Translations under genes and position numbers: made by a program
The notes under the pieces: model-generated
What the model was told of the DNA's origin: nothing
Seen by the model: the letters and a program-made list of their open reading frames with translations, nothing else
Database searches by the model: none
Source: CAWBLP01 sp963789495
Lineage (GTDB): Bacteria > Pseudomonadota > Alphaproteobacteria > Acetobacterales > Acetobacteraceae
Direction: 5' to 3'
DNA: 18,071 nt
NCBI GenBank assembly: GCA_963789495.1
Contig: CAWBLP010000019.1
Coordinates: 1-18,071, forward strand
Shown: piece by piece, positions 1-8,063 of the stretch
Position numbering within the stretch: the stretch's first letter is position 1
Layout of the letters: every line of letters starts with the position of its first letter

Positions 1-2
1 TT

Positions 3-1048
3 AGACCCGTTGCGGAAATCGATTACGTTAGCGGCTCTCCGTCGGTGAGCTGAGCCGCGCGGCCAGAGCTTGACAGGTCACGGGACGATTCAATTCGTCG
101 AGAACCTTCTTCATGAAGGTACCGGCCCGATGTCCCGTCCGTTCTCCGCTGCCCGGTTGCGCGCCGAGCACGAGCTTCGTCCGCCTGACCGGGGTCAGCG
201 TCGCCACGTTCGACAAAATGCTGAAGCAACTCGCGGACCCCTGGAGAAAGCTTCAGCTGCACAAGGCCAAATCCGGCCGCCCCTGGGACGTCGGTGGTTT
301 GGAAGATCATCTTTTGATCATGCTGATCTATTATCGTTGCTACATCACCCAGGAGTTCCTGGGCTTCTTCTACAACGTCAACAAAAGCGCGATCTGCCGA
401 GCGATCCGGCGGATAGAAAAGCTCGCCCGGCCGCTGATCGGGGTCGACGGAAGCCCAAAATCAGTCGGAACGAGGCCGAGGCCCTGATCGTCGATTGCAC
501 CGAGCAGCCGATCCAGCGTCCTGACACGGACGCCGGACAGCGAGCATTACTCCGGCAAGAAGAAGCGCCATACGGTGAAGACCGAATACATCGTTACCCG
601 GAATCGTCGTATCGTCAGCGCCTCGCCCTCTCACCCCGGCAGTCACCATGACCTGGCGATCCGTCGCAATGGACCAAAGCTGCCGAGGAAGGCACGGCTC
701 TACGCGGACAGTGCGTACCAGGGGTACGACAAGGAACATCGGAACCTGGAATGTCCATACAAGAAGCCAAAGAACGGGAAACTCACTGATGAGGAGAAGG
801 CATATAACCGTGGACTGAGTGGATTCCGTGTCAGGGTTGAGCACCGGATCGGACGAACGAAACGGTTCAGGATCGCTGCTGAGCGGTTTCGCGACCCACT
901 TGGGACGCATCACACCAAAATCTCCATCATCGCGGGACTGGTGAACCTGCAAGCTGGGTTCGGACCGTTCTGATCAGGTGAGGGAAACGCCGCCGGTGAG
1001 AACGCGCCGGACACCGGTGACCGGGGGGCCGACTTTCGCAACGGGTCT
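3..1048 (+). mobile_element. IS5-family insertion sequence, copy A (degraded)
   Basis: This element is about 1046 bp long and nearly identical to the intact copy at 15490-16536. Its ends are inverted: AGACCCGTTGCG at the left and the complementary CGCAACGGGTCT at the right. The left end has an extra G (GCGGAAA instead of GCGAAA). The two bases before it are TT and the three after it are ATT, which fits a 3-bp ATT target duplication whose first base lies just outside the window. The copy has inserted into an IS4-type transposase gene, the remainder of which follows directly. Several 1-2 base indels relative to copy B destroy its transposase frame. Family assignment rests on the DDE transposase type, the size and the 3-bp duplication; the IS5 subgroup is not resolved. 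Confidence 0.88.
130..973 (+). pseudogene. Frameshifted IS5-family DDE transposase (copy A)
   Basis: This corresponds to the 281-aa transposase of copy B but cannot be translated as one protein. Compared with copy B it has an extra base near 171 (GCGCCGAGC against GCGCCAGC). It has compensating changes near 249-256 (CTGGAGAAAGCTT against CTGGGAGAAAGCT), a lost base near 446 and a lost GA near 541. The helix-turn-helix half and the catalytic half therefore lie in different frames. From about position 570 to the stop at 971-973 the sequence matches copy B almost perfectly, including the second catalytic Asp (ADSAYQGY) and the Glu (RVEHRIG). The product would be inactive as written. Either real decay or local sequencing errors could explain the pattern. 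Confidence 0.88.
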
Positions 1049-1671
1049 ATTGATGTGGCGGCGCTGCTGGCCGGGACCACCGAACCGCGCGAGGTCGCGG
1101 TCTGGATCAAGGGTATTCCACGCGGCCTTCGCCTGGTGATCCAGCCACTGCCGCCCGAGGATGCAGCGCGCCAGCGTGCCAAGCGGACGCGCAAGGCCAA
1201 CAAGAAGAGCCAGCAGATCCAGCCGCGCACCGTGCTCGCGGCTGGGTTTCTGATGCTGATCACCTCGCTGCCGGATGCAGCGCAGCCGATGGCGCAGGTG
1301 GCCGCGCTCTACCGGCATCGCTGGCAGGTGGAGATCGGCATCAAGCGGCTGAAGAGCCTGGGCGGGCTGGACCAACTGCCATGTGCTGATCCGGTGCTGG
1401 CGCGAAGTCGGCTGCTGGCGCAGCTGATCGCCGCGTGCTGACCGACGATCTCGCCAACGAGATCGTCGGTTTTCCCCCCTCGGCCTGACCAGACGCAGCC
1501 TGCGCCGCAAACGCTGTGGCGGGCTTGGACACCGCCAGGGAGATCCTGCGTGGCGCGATCCTGCCACGACCCAGACTACGAACCCCGGCCGCCTTGGCGA
1601 TATTCCGCCACCGCCTTGCCGAAGCGCCGAGACGCCGCACGCTCCAGGCCCACGAGCTCAGGCCCCCGTAA
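1049..1671 (+). pseudogene. C-terminal remnant of an IS4-family transposase
   Basis: Reading begins directly after the IS5 right end in frame 1049 and runs open to a TGA at 1439-1441. The translation holds YRHRWQVEIGIKRLK, which fits the IS4-family YREK signature Y-x2-R-x3-E-x6-K. Homology-like coding continues beyond that stop in other frames: LTDDLANEIVGFPPSA near 1437-1490, then a segment ending RRRTLQAHELRPP with a TAA at 1669-1671. At least three indels therefore break the gene. The N-terminal part is expected left of the window, on the other side of the IS5 insertion. The fragment is non-functional and serves only as the landing site of the IS5 element. Confidence 0.8.
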
Positions 1672-1760
1672 GTTCGCGCGTATGGGGCAGCGCCCCTTGA
1701 TGGGGGTTAGAGGGCGACGCCCCCGCCACTTGCCGCCCCCCCGACAAAGACCCGTGGCGG
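1672..1760. other. Short GC-rich spacer with hairpins
   Basis: This stretch separates the IS4 remnant from the convergent reductase pseudogene. GGGGCAGCGCCCC at 1684-1696 is a small perfect hairpin (GGGGC/GCCCC). GGGGG at 1702-1706 can pair with CCCCC at 1720-1724. No T-run follows either one, so they could be terminators, the edge of the old IS4 element or a dispersed repeat. I see no gene here. Confidence 0.4.
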
Positions 1761-2823
1761 TCAGTTCAGCCGCAGATCGATCAGGTGCTTCGGATCGGGC
1801 TTCAGTTCGCCGCGCTCCACCCGCTTGACGATGTCGGTCAGCGCCGCATTGGCCGGCGTCGGGAGCCGATCTCGTCGCCCTTGCGCACGATCAGGCCGTT
1901 CAGGAACTCGATCTCGGTCCGCCGTCCCTTCACCATGTCCTGGCCCATCGACGGCCGGTGCTCGCCGCCGCCGGCCTTGTTGACCTCCGCCAGCCGGTGC
2001 TCGTCGTATTCCCTCACCGCGGCGGGGTCGCCCTCGCCGGCCCTGGCGATGATCTCAGGATCGATGTGGTGGACCTCCTCCAGCTCGTAGCCGAGCGCCT
2101 GGCCGACGCGGATCGCCTCCGAGCCCAGCCGGGCACCGAACCGGCGCAGCGCGTCGTTGCTCAGGATGTCCTTGCTGATCAGCCCGGTGCTGGCGGACAT
2201 GCCGTTCGCCATCGCGTTGGTCACCAGCTTCGACCAGCGCTCGCCCCACAGATTGGTGGTCACCAGCGCGGAATCGGCCAGCGCGACCAGGCGTTTGATC
2301 TCCTTCACCCGGTCGGTGATCCGGCCATGCACCTCGCCGGTGCGAAACACCGTGTGCTTGTCGCCACTCTTGCCGGCGGCGCGGCGGACATGGCCCGGCT
2401 CGCACAGGTCGACGGTAATGGAGCTGGCGATGCAGCCGACGACCCGGCCCCAGCCGACCACGCCGGCGATGGTCTCCTCGTTCATGCAGTTCTGCAGCGA
2501 CACGACGAAACCGTTGGGCGAGAGGTATTGCGCGATCATCGCCGTTGCCCAGCGGTGTCGTACGACTTCATGCAGACAAAGGCGATGTCGAACGGCTTTT
2601 CCTTCGCCAAATGCTGCAGCTCCGTCAGATGCAGCGCGCGCACCGGCACGGTGAATTCCGGCACGTCGCGGATATGCGAGACGCTCAGGCCCTTGCTGCG
2701 CATCGTCTCCACGTTCGCCGGCCAAGGGTCGATGAAGGTGATGTCTTCGCCGGCCCGCGCCATATGTGCGCCGGCATAGGCGCCGACCGCGCCGGTGCCC
2801 ATGACTGCGATCTTGTAGCCCAT
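1761..2823 (-). pseudogene. Ketopantoate reductase family (PanE/ApbA) gene with two frameshifts
   Basis: The start at 2823 follows a strong ribosome site (GGGAGGAAACC). The N-terminus MGYKIAVMGTGAVGAYAG is a Rossmann NAD(P)-binding motif (GxGxxG) typical of 2-dehydropantoate 2-reductase-like proteins. The frame is lost near 2547, after CMKSYDT. It resumes one frame over with MIAQYLSPNGFVVSLQNC and a C-terminal helical domain containing the ERWSKLVTNAMAN stretch typical of the family. A second shift near 1860, after RKGDEIG, moves the natural tail (ending LIDLRLN) to a stop at 1761-1763. The span is 1063 bp; adding the two missing bases gives exactly 355 codons. The substrate is uncertain, because many family members are not true PanE. 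Real decay and sequencing error are both possible. Confidence 0.82.
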
Positions 2824-2946
2824 GGTTTCCTCCCGCTGTCCGATCGGCGCAGTCTGACGCAGTCCGGGGAAAGGCAACTGCGAGGCCAGGCGGAATGCAC
2901 GCGTACCGCGCAACGCCCGCATACCGCAGGCGCCCTTGGAGCGCGT
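2824..2946. other. Intergenic spacer
   Basis: This 123-bp gap lies between two minus-strand genes. It contains the reductase ribosome site just above 2823. No clear terminator or promoter was recognised in the rest. Confidence 0.4.
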
Positions 2947-3888
2947 TCAGCGTTTGACGTTCCGCGCCACCGCCAGATCGCGTTCGATCGCCTGCCGCAT
3001 TTGCGGGCCGGCGATCCGGGTCACGACGTCCCGCCAGGCTGCCAGGTCCGGCGCGTCAAGCGGGTTGTCGCGCAGCAACTCGCGCTTGATGAAGGGCAGG
3101 CCGGCTTCGGCCAAGGCCCGCCAGCATTCCAGCATTGGATTGCAGTCCGTCGGTTCGCCTGCCGTATCGGTGGCAGCAAATAGCGCGCGGCAGACCAGGC
3201 CGGCGCGGCGCAGCCGGCGCGTCAAGCCGATCTCGTAACGGCCTATCACCAGCCATTTGGCCGGCAGCGGACGCACGCCGCGCCAGAACCGCCGCCAGGC
3301 CGTGCTGTGCAGGACGTTTTGCCGCGCCAACAGGAAATACGATTGCAGGTGGTAGCCGCGCTGCCGGCTGTCGGTCATGCCCCACAGATCCGCACCGCCA
3401 TCCATTCGCGCCAGCAGCGGTGCCAGCGCGTGCAGCGGACCGTAGACACTGTCATTCGCCAGCACGAGCTGCCGGGTATCGGTGCGCGGCAGCGCCAGCC
3501 ACTCCATCGCATCGCGCCAGGCGCAAAAGTCCCGCCCGACATTGTGGCGGAGCAGGATGGCGGCGCAGAGTGCGCGAAGCCGGGACATATCGGCGGGGTC
3601 CAGCGCGACGCTGTTGGAAACCAGCACCACCGACAGCTCGGCCGCGCGCAGCGCTGCCAACTGGTACAGCAGGTCCTCTCGCACGACGCCGCGCGGGTCG
3701 TAGTGGCAGACCACGGCCACGTCGGGACCCAGCTTCACGCCGGCTTCCGGCCAGGTGGCGACGATCTGGCGGTGGCTGCGCAAATGCCCGGCCGGAGCAC
3801 TGGCATAGGCCAACAACCGCTGCAGACCGGGGAGGCGGGTGATCGCCGGCCGGCGGGAACGCGACGCCCTCACCGGATCGGGCGTCAC
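2947..3888 (-). CDS. Rhamnan synthesis protein F (RgpF)-like protein
   Basis: The product is 313 aa and probably cytoplasmic or membrane-associated, acting in rhamnose-rich surface polysaccharide or O-antigen assembly. RgpF-type hallmarks are visible in order: VAVVCHYD, LVSNS, RHNVGRDFCAWRDAMEWL, LVLANDSVYGPL, a tryptophan-rich WGMTDSRQRGYHLQSYFL segment, then FWRGVRPL. I chose the GTG at 3888 because it overlaps the TGA of the preceding gene as GTGA, implying translational coupling. The open frame extends further upstream, but there it is compositionally a shadow of the neighbouring gene. Family membership is well supported by motifs; donor and acceptor sugars cannot be told. Together with the upstream methyltransferase-glycosyltransferase it forms a two-gene glycan operon. 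Confidence 0.8.
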   Translation of the reverse strand: MTPDPVRASRSRRPAITRLPGLQRLLAYASAPAGHLRSHRQIVATWPEAGVKLGPDVAVVCHYDPRGVVREDLLYQLAALRAAELSVVLVSNSVALDPADMSRLRALCAAILLRHNVGRDFCAWRDAMEWLALPRTDTRQLVLANDSVYGPLHALAPLLARMDGGADLWGMTDSRQRGYHLQSYFLLARQNVLHSTAWRRFWRGVRPLPAKWLVIGRYEIGLTRRLRRAGLVCRALFAATDTAGEPTDCNPMLECWRALAEAGLPFIKRELLRDNPLDAPDLAAWRDVVTRIAGPQMRQAIERDLAVARNVKR

Positions 3889-5609
3889 GCCACCGGAGCC
3901 CCCATTGGGGCCGCCGCTGGAGCCATGCCGGCCGGCGCCGATTGCAACCGTGCCCGCAAGGCGGCGGTGAGTGCCTCCCGGCGTGCCCAGAGCGAGCGAT
4001 ACCAGGCGATGCGGGGGGCGATCTGGTAGGCCAGCATCCGCTCCTCCGCGACATACTCGCGTGCCGCCTCGCCCAGTTCGCGCGCCAGTTCCGGCATGGC
4101 CACCAGGCGGCGCAGCAGCGATTGCAGTTGGTCGGCGTCGCGGAACAGCAGGCCGGTGCGATGGTCCTCGATCGGCGTGCCGTACACCACCGTGCTGGCG
4201 ACCGCGGCGACGCGGCAACTGGCCGCCTCGATGAATTTCAGGTCCGACTTGGCGCGATTGAAGCGGTTATCGGACAGCGGCATCAGCGAGATTTCGCACT
4301 GTCCCAGCAGATCCAGATAGGTCGGGTAGTCGCAGGTCGGGGTGAATTGCTTGTGCGGCGATTGCAGCGCATCGAAGAAGCTGCGGTCGTGTACCACGGA
4401 GAAATGCAGGCGATCGCCGGCCATGGCCGCCACGGCATTGATCGCCGGCATCAGCGGTTCCCAGTCCTGCTCCCGGTTCAGCGCGCCGAAGAACAGGGTC
4501 AGCCGGCCGGGCGTGGCGAAATTGCACGGTTCCGGGAGGCTGACGATGGAATTCGGGAACACCGCCACTTCGGGATTCCGCTCCCGCAGCACCGCCGCGA
4601 GGGACGGCGTGCTGGTCTGCACGGCATGCACGCCGCGAAAGGTCAGCTGCTCCGGGTCCTGCATCACCTGGAAGAAGTCCGGATGGTCGTCGAACTCCGT
4701 CACCACCAGCCAGCCCGAATTCAGGAATGCCTGCACCATGGCGTGGCCCTGCGGACCGGACAGGGCCGGCCGATGCAGGACGAAGATGCGCGGTGTGTCG
4801 TCCTTCGCAGCCGTTATCTGGACATTGGTGGTGAGCATCGTCGCCACCACCGGATCGGTCGCCATGCCGCGCAGCGGATGAACCACCCGCACGTCGGACA
4901 CGCCACCGACCGGCGGCAGCATGTTGGCGCCGATCAGCATACGTTGCTGCGGCGTCTTGCGGACACGCCAGACATATTGCAGCGGTGCGGCGCGGCGCGC
5001 ATAGGCGTCCACATCGATATTGAGCGCGCGCAGCGCCGGCGCCATGGCGTTGGCGAAGGCGCGGGACCGGTCGCTGTCGAACACGCGCGGATGCACGTCG
5101 CACAGGGTCAGGCCGAGCTCCAGCAGGCCTTTTCGCATGCTTTCAAGGCTGAACCAGCGCAGATGCGTGGTGTCCAGCAGGCCGCTCGGCTCGTAGTCCC
5201 AGGTGCCGCGGAGCACGCGCTCAGTGAAGCTCCAATGCTCCAGGTTGGGCACGCAGATCAGCAGCAAGCCATCCGGTGTCAGCGCGTCGACATGGCGGCG
5301 CAGCACCGGCCAGGGGTCGCTCAGATGCTCCAGCACATCGCCATAGATGATGCAGTCGATGCCTTCCGGCACGTCGAACGGCATCGGATCGTCTTCGACA
5401 TCGACCACCGCGATCTCATCCAGCCGTTCGGCGGCGATTGCGGCGATGGCGGGGTCACGGTCGACCCCGAGCAGCCGGGCGCGCGGATTGCGCTGGCGAT
5501 AAGCGGCCAGCAGGGAGGCCGGGCCACAGCCGACATCCAGCACAACCTGAGCGCTGAGCGGGATCCGCTCGAGCAGATCCGGGTTTGGGACGTCCGGGTA
5601 GGAAACCAT
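3885..5609 (-). CDS. Fused SAM methyltransferase and glycosyltransferase
   Basis: The product is 574 aa from the ATG at 5609. Residues 1 to about 230 form a class I methyltransferase: VVLDVGCGPASLL (SAM motif I, D25-G29), VDRDP, then DCIIYGDVLEHL and LLLICVPNLEHW. From about residue 270 (RIFVLHRPALSG) to the end is a GT-B type glycosyltransferase-like domain. It includes FDDHPDFF, FFGALN, and near 455 the segment KSDLKFIEAASC, which matches the nucleotide-sugar site of GT4-like enzymes, followed by GLLF and a helical tail. The last residues are Ala/Pro-rich. An upstream in-frame ATG at 5687 would add 26 unremarkable residues, so 5609 is preferred but not certain. Its stop overlaps the RgpF-like GTG. 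The likely role is modification or extension of a surface polysaccharide. Confidence 0.78.
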   Translation of the reverse strand: MVSYPDVPNPDLLERIPLSAQVVLDVGCGPASLLAAYRQRNPRARLLGVDRDPAIAAIAAERLDEIAVVDVEDDPMPFDVPEGIDCIIYGDVLEHLSDPWPVLRRHVDALTPDGLLLICVPNLEHWSFTERVLRGTWDYEPSGLLDTTHLRWFSLESMRKGLLELGLTLCDVHPRVFDSDRSRAFANAMAPALRALNIDVDAYARRAAPLQYVWRVRKTPQQRMLIGANMLPPVGGVSDVRVVHPLRGMATDPVVATMLTTNVQITAAKDDTPRIFVLHRPALSGPQGHAMVQAFLNSGWLVVTEFDDHPDFFQVMQDPEQLTFRGVHAVQTSTPSLAAVLRERNPEVAVFPNSIVSLPEPCNFATPGRLTLFFGALNREQDWEPLMPAINAVAAMAGDRLHFSVVHDRSFFDALQSPHKQFTPTCDYPTYLDLLGQCEISLMPLSDNRFNRAKSDLKFIEAASCRVAAVASTVVYGTPIEDHRTGLLFRDADQLQSLLRRLVAMPELARELGEAAREYVAEERMLAYQIAPRIAWYRSLWARREALTAALRARLQSAPAGMAPAAAPMGAPVA

Positions 5610-5715
5610 CTGGCAGCGCTGCTCCGGCGAGGGCGGCGCCCGTGATGGGGCCGCGCCATGACATGAGTGCAGCGGCTGGGCTGCCATTCATCAACCCGAG
5701 GTGCTACGCGAATCC

Positions 5716-5748
5716 CGCGCCCCGCTGCAAGTATCATCGCGGGGCGCG
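5716..5748 (-). terminator. Perfect GC hairpin downstream of ctrA
   Basis: CGCGCCCCGC at 5716-5725 pairs perfectly with GCGGGGCGCG at 5739-5748 around a 13-nt loop. It lies 44 bp downstream of the ctrA stop and 107 bp upstream of the methyltransferase-glycosyltransferase start, in the same direction. It is therefore a probable transcription stop between the two units. No T-run follows, so factor-independent termination is not assured. Confidence 0.55.
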
Positions 5749-5791
5749 CGACCAGGCCTGGATTTCATCAACCCAGCAGGATTGCGTCGAC

Positions 5792-6541
5792 TCAGGCGGC
5801 ACTGAGTTCTTTTGCAGGGTTCAGTTCGTCTACCAGACTGGATGGGCGGCTCGACGCCACGGGTTCGGCTGTCGGCTCGCGGATCATGTAGCCGCGTCCC
5901 CAGACCGTGCCGATCAGATTGTCCGCCCCCGCCTGGGCAAGCTTCTTGCGCAGCTTGCAGATGAACACGTCGATGATCTTCATCTCGGGTTCATCCATTC
6001 CGCCGTAAAGGTGGTTGAGAAATGCCTCCTTGGTCAGAACCATACCCTTGCGCAGCACCAGCAGCTCCAGAATGGCGTATTCCTTGCCGGTCAGATGCAC
6101 GGGCGCGCCGGTCACGGTAACCTCGCGGCTGTCGAGGTTCAGCTCCAGCGGACCCACCCGTAGCGCCGGCTGGCTGAAGCCCTTGCTGCGGCGCACTACC
6201 GCCTGCATCCGCGCCAGCAGCTCCGCCCGGTCGAACGGCTTGGTGATGTAGTCGTCCGCCCCCATGGCAAGCCCCTTCACCTTGGCCTGCGGCCGGGACA
6301 TGCCGGACAGGATCAGCACCGGGGTGTCGTTGCGGGCGATCCGCATCCGCCGCACGACCTCATAGCCTTCGATGTCGGGCAACAGCAGATCGAGCAGGAC
6401 GATGTCGTATTCATAGTGGCGGGACAGCTCCAAAGCCTCCTCGCCGGTGTCGGCATGATCGACCACCGCGCCGCCGGCTTTGAGCATCAGCGCAATTCCG
6501 CGTGCCGCCGTGAGGTCGTCTTCGACCAGAAGAATCCGCAT
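5792..6541 (-). CDS. ctrA: Cell cycle response regulator CtrA
   Basis: The product is 249 aa, an OmpR-type two-component regulator that binds DNA and controls cell cycle and flagellar genes in Alphaproteobacteria. The receiver domain (residues 1 to about 120) shows the acidic pair E7-D8-D9, the phospho-acceptor D51 in LLDLLLPD, S79 and K101 in YITKPF. The winged-helix domain (about 125-230) contains LTGKEYAILELL, the recognition region MKIIDVFICKLRKKL and GTVWGRGYMI, all strongly CtrA-like. The protein ends in Ala-Ala, as does Caulobacter CtrA, where that tail is a ClpXP degradation signal. A GGAGG ribosome site precedes the ATG at 6541. It diverges from fliI, and a terminator-like hairpin follows it. 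Confidence 0.96.
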   Translation of the reverse strand: MRILLVEDDLTAARGIALMLKAGGAVVDHADTGEEALELSRHYEYDIVLLDLLLPDIEGYEVVRRMRIARNDTPVLILSGMSRPQAKVKGLAMGADDYITKPFDRAELLARMQAVVRRSKGFSQPALRVGPLELNLDSREVTVTGAPVHLTGKEYAILELLVLRKGMVLTKEAFLNHLYGGMDEPEMKIIDVFICKLRKKLAQAGADNLIGTVWGRGYMIREPTAEPVASSRPSSLVDELNPAKELSAA

Positions 6542-6707
6542 GCCTGAGACCTCCGAAACGAACAGTTACCTTCATACCACTATTGCGTGTCCTTTGCTAC
6601 CGAATTTTCACCATTTACGTGTATCTCCGTGTGAAAGGGCCCAAAAAAGCTGTGGCAATGCAATCGTATTACGACATAGATAGATTATTGGGACGAGGTG
6701 CCGACCG
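6542..6707. promoter_or_regulatory. Divergent ctrA / fliI intergenic region
   Basis: This 166-bp, comparatively AT-rich spacer must hold promoters for both ctrA and fliI. A short inverted repeat TTTCAC (6606-6611) / GTGAAA (6631-6636) could be an operator. I find no TTAA-N7-TTAA CtrA box and no GANTC CcrM site in it. The best CtrA half-site resemblance is GTTACC near 6565, which is weak. The fliI ribosome site is GGACGAGG just before 6708. The promoter cores cannot be assigned by eye. Confidence 0.5.
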
Positions 6708-8063
6708 ATGAGATTGGCCAGCTTCGCGGACCGCGTTGCCGCCTGTCGGGCCGATCTGGCGCGCCTGCCGGAGCTGCGGCTGGAAGGTCGCGTCGCCGGC
6801 GTGTCCGGTCTGGTGGTGGAGGTGGACGGGCTGATCGGCCACTTGTCGCTCGGTGACCGGCTGGTGCTGGAAATCCGCGGCGGAGACCATGTCCAGGCAG
6901 AAGTGGTCGGGATTCGCGGTGGCCTGGTCCAGGCGATGCCGTTCGCACCACTGGACGGGATCGGGCCTGGCGCGCCGGCGACGGTGACCCGCCAGCGCGG
7001 CGGCACGTTGCCGGTCGGCGATGACTGGCTGGGTCGGGTGGTGGACCCGTTGGGCCGGCCGTTGGACGGGCGGGGTGCCTTGCCGGTTGGGCAGCCGCGT
7101 CTGGTCCGTGCCCCTCCGCCGCTCGCCACGGAGCGCGCGCGACTGGGCGATCGGCTCGACCTCGGCGTTGGGGCACTCAATTGCTTTGCCACGGTGCGAC
7201 AAGGACAGCGACTTGGCCTGTTCTCCGGGTCGGGCATCGGAAAATCCACCTTGCTGGCCATGCTGGCGCGCAACACCGCCTGTGATGTCGCGGTGCTGGC
7301 GCTGGTGGGGGAGCGCGGGCGCGAGGTGCGGGAATTCATCGAGGACGAACTCGGCCCGGAGGGTGCCGCGCGTTCGGTGGTGGTGGTCGCGACCTCCGAC
7401 TCTGCGCCGTTGCTGCGGCGCCAGGCGGGCTATGCCGCGATGACGGTGGCGGAGCATTTTCGCGATCAGGGCAAGTCGGTGCTGCTGCTGATGGACAGCG
7501 TCACACGGTTCTGCCTGGCGCTGCGGGAAATTGGCCTGTCGGCCGGGGAACCGCCCGCCACGCGCGGCTATCCGCCGAGTGTGTTCGCCGAACTGCCGCG
7601 CCTGCTGGAGCGCGCCGGTCCGGGCCCCGAGCAGACCGACAGGCCGGCCGGCTTCATCACCGCCCTGTTCACCGTGCTGGTCGAGGGGGACGATCATAAC
7701 GAGCCGGTGGCGGACGCCGTGCGCGGCTTCCTGGACGGGCATGTCATCCTGGACCGACGCATCGCCGAGGGCGGACGCTATCCGGCGGTCGATGTGCTGC
7801 GCTCGCTGTCGCGCGCCGCCAATGGCTGCCTGGAGCCGGGGGAGACCGCAATGCTGCGGCGTGCCCGCGGCATTCTCGCCTTGCATGCCGAGATGGCGGA
7901 CCTGGTGCGTCTCGGCGCCTACCGTGCCGGCACCGATCCCGCAGTGGATGAGGCGGTCGCGCTGGCGCCCCGTATTGAGGCGATGCTGCGCCAGAACCGG
8001 TCCGAGCGGAGCGGGATGGCGGAGTCGTTTGACCGATTGCGCAACGCAATGGAGCCTGACTGA
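6708..8063 (+). CDS. fliI: Flagellum-specific ATPase FliI
   Basis: The product is 451 aa, the usual size for this F1-beta-like ATPase, which energises export of flagellar subunits at the cytoplasmic face of the basal body. Residues 1 to about 90 form the N-terminal beta-barrel. DWLGRVVDPLGRPLDG is the signature preceding the catalytic core. Walker A is GSGIGKST (174-181), GERGREVREF carries the catalytic Glu202, and Walker B is LLLMDSVTRF with Asp263. The C-terminal segment DEAVALAPRIEAML is helical. The ribosome site GGACGAGG supports the ATG at 6708. It overlaps the next gene by one base (TGATG), as expected for coupled fliI-fliJ. Type III secretion ATPases are related, but the ctrA and fliJ-like context favours the flagellar role. 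Confidence 0.95.
   Translation: MRLASFADRVAACRADLARLPELRLEGRVAGVSGLVVEVDGLIGHLSLGDRLVLEIRGGDHVQAEVVGIRGGLVQAMPFAPLDGIGPGAPATVTRQRGGTLPVGDDWLGRVVDPLGRPLDGRGALPVGQPRLVRAPPPLATERARLGDRLDLGVGALNCFATVRQGQRLGLFSGSGIGKSTLLAMLARNTACDVAVLALVGERGREVREFIEDELGPEGAARSVVVVATSDSAPLLRRQAGYAAMTVAEHFRDQGKSVLLLMDSVTRFCLALREIGLSAGEPPATRGYPPSVFAELPRLLERAGPGPEQTDRPAGFITALFTVLVEGDDHNEPVADAVRGFLDGHVILDRRIAEGGRYPAVDVLRSLSRAANGCLEPGETAMLRRARGILALHAEMADLVRLGAYRAGTDPAVDEAVALAPRIEAMLRQNRSERSGMAESFDRLRNAMEPD

Noticed and set aside
1958..2779. Plus-strand open frame opposite the reductase
   Set aside because: It is an antisense shadow; the minus strand shows a Rossmann motif, a ribosome site and a consistent family pattern.
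3942..5645. Long plus-strand open frame (567 codons) opposite the methyltransferase-glycosyltransferase gene
   Set aside because: It is His/Arg/Gln-rich, has no motifs and mirrors the coding strand. It is a GC-driven antisense shadow.
6651..6675. Sigma-54 promoter for fliI (TGGCAATGCAATCGT)
   Set aside because: The GG element is present, but the matching GC at the required spacing is absent.
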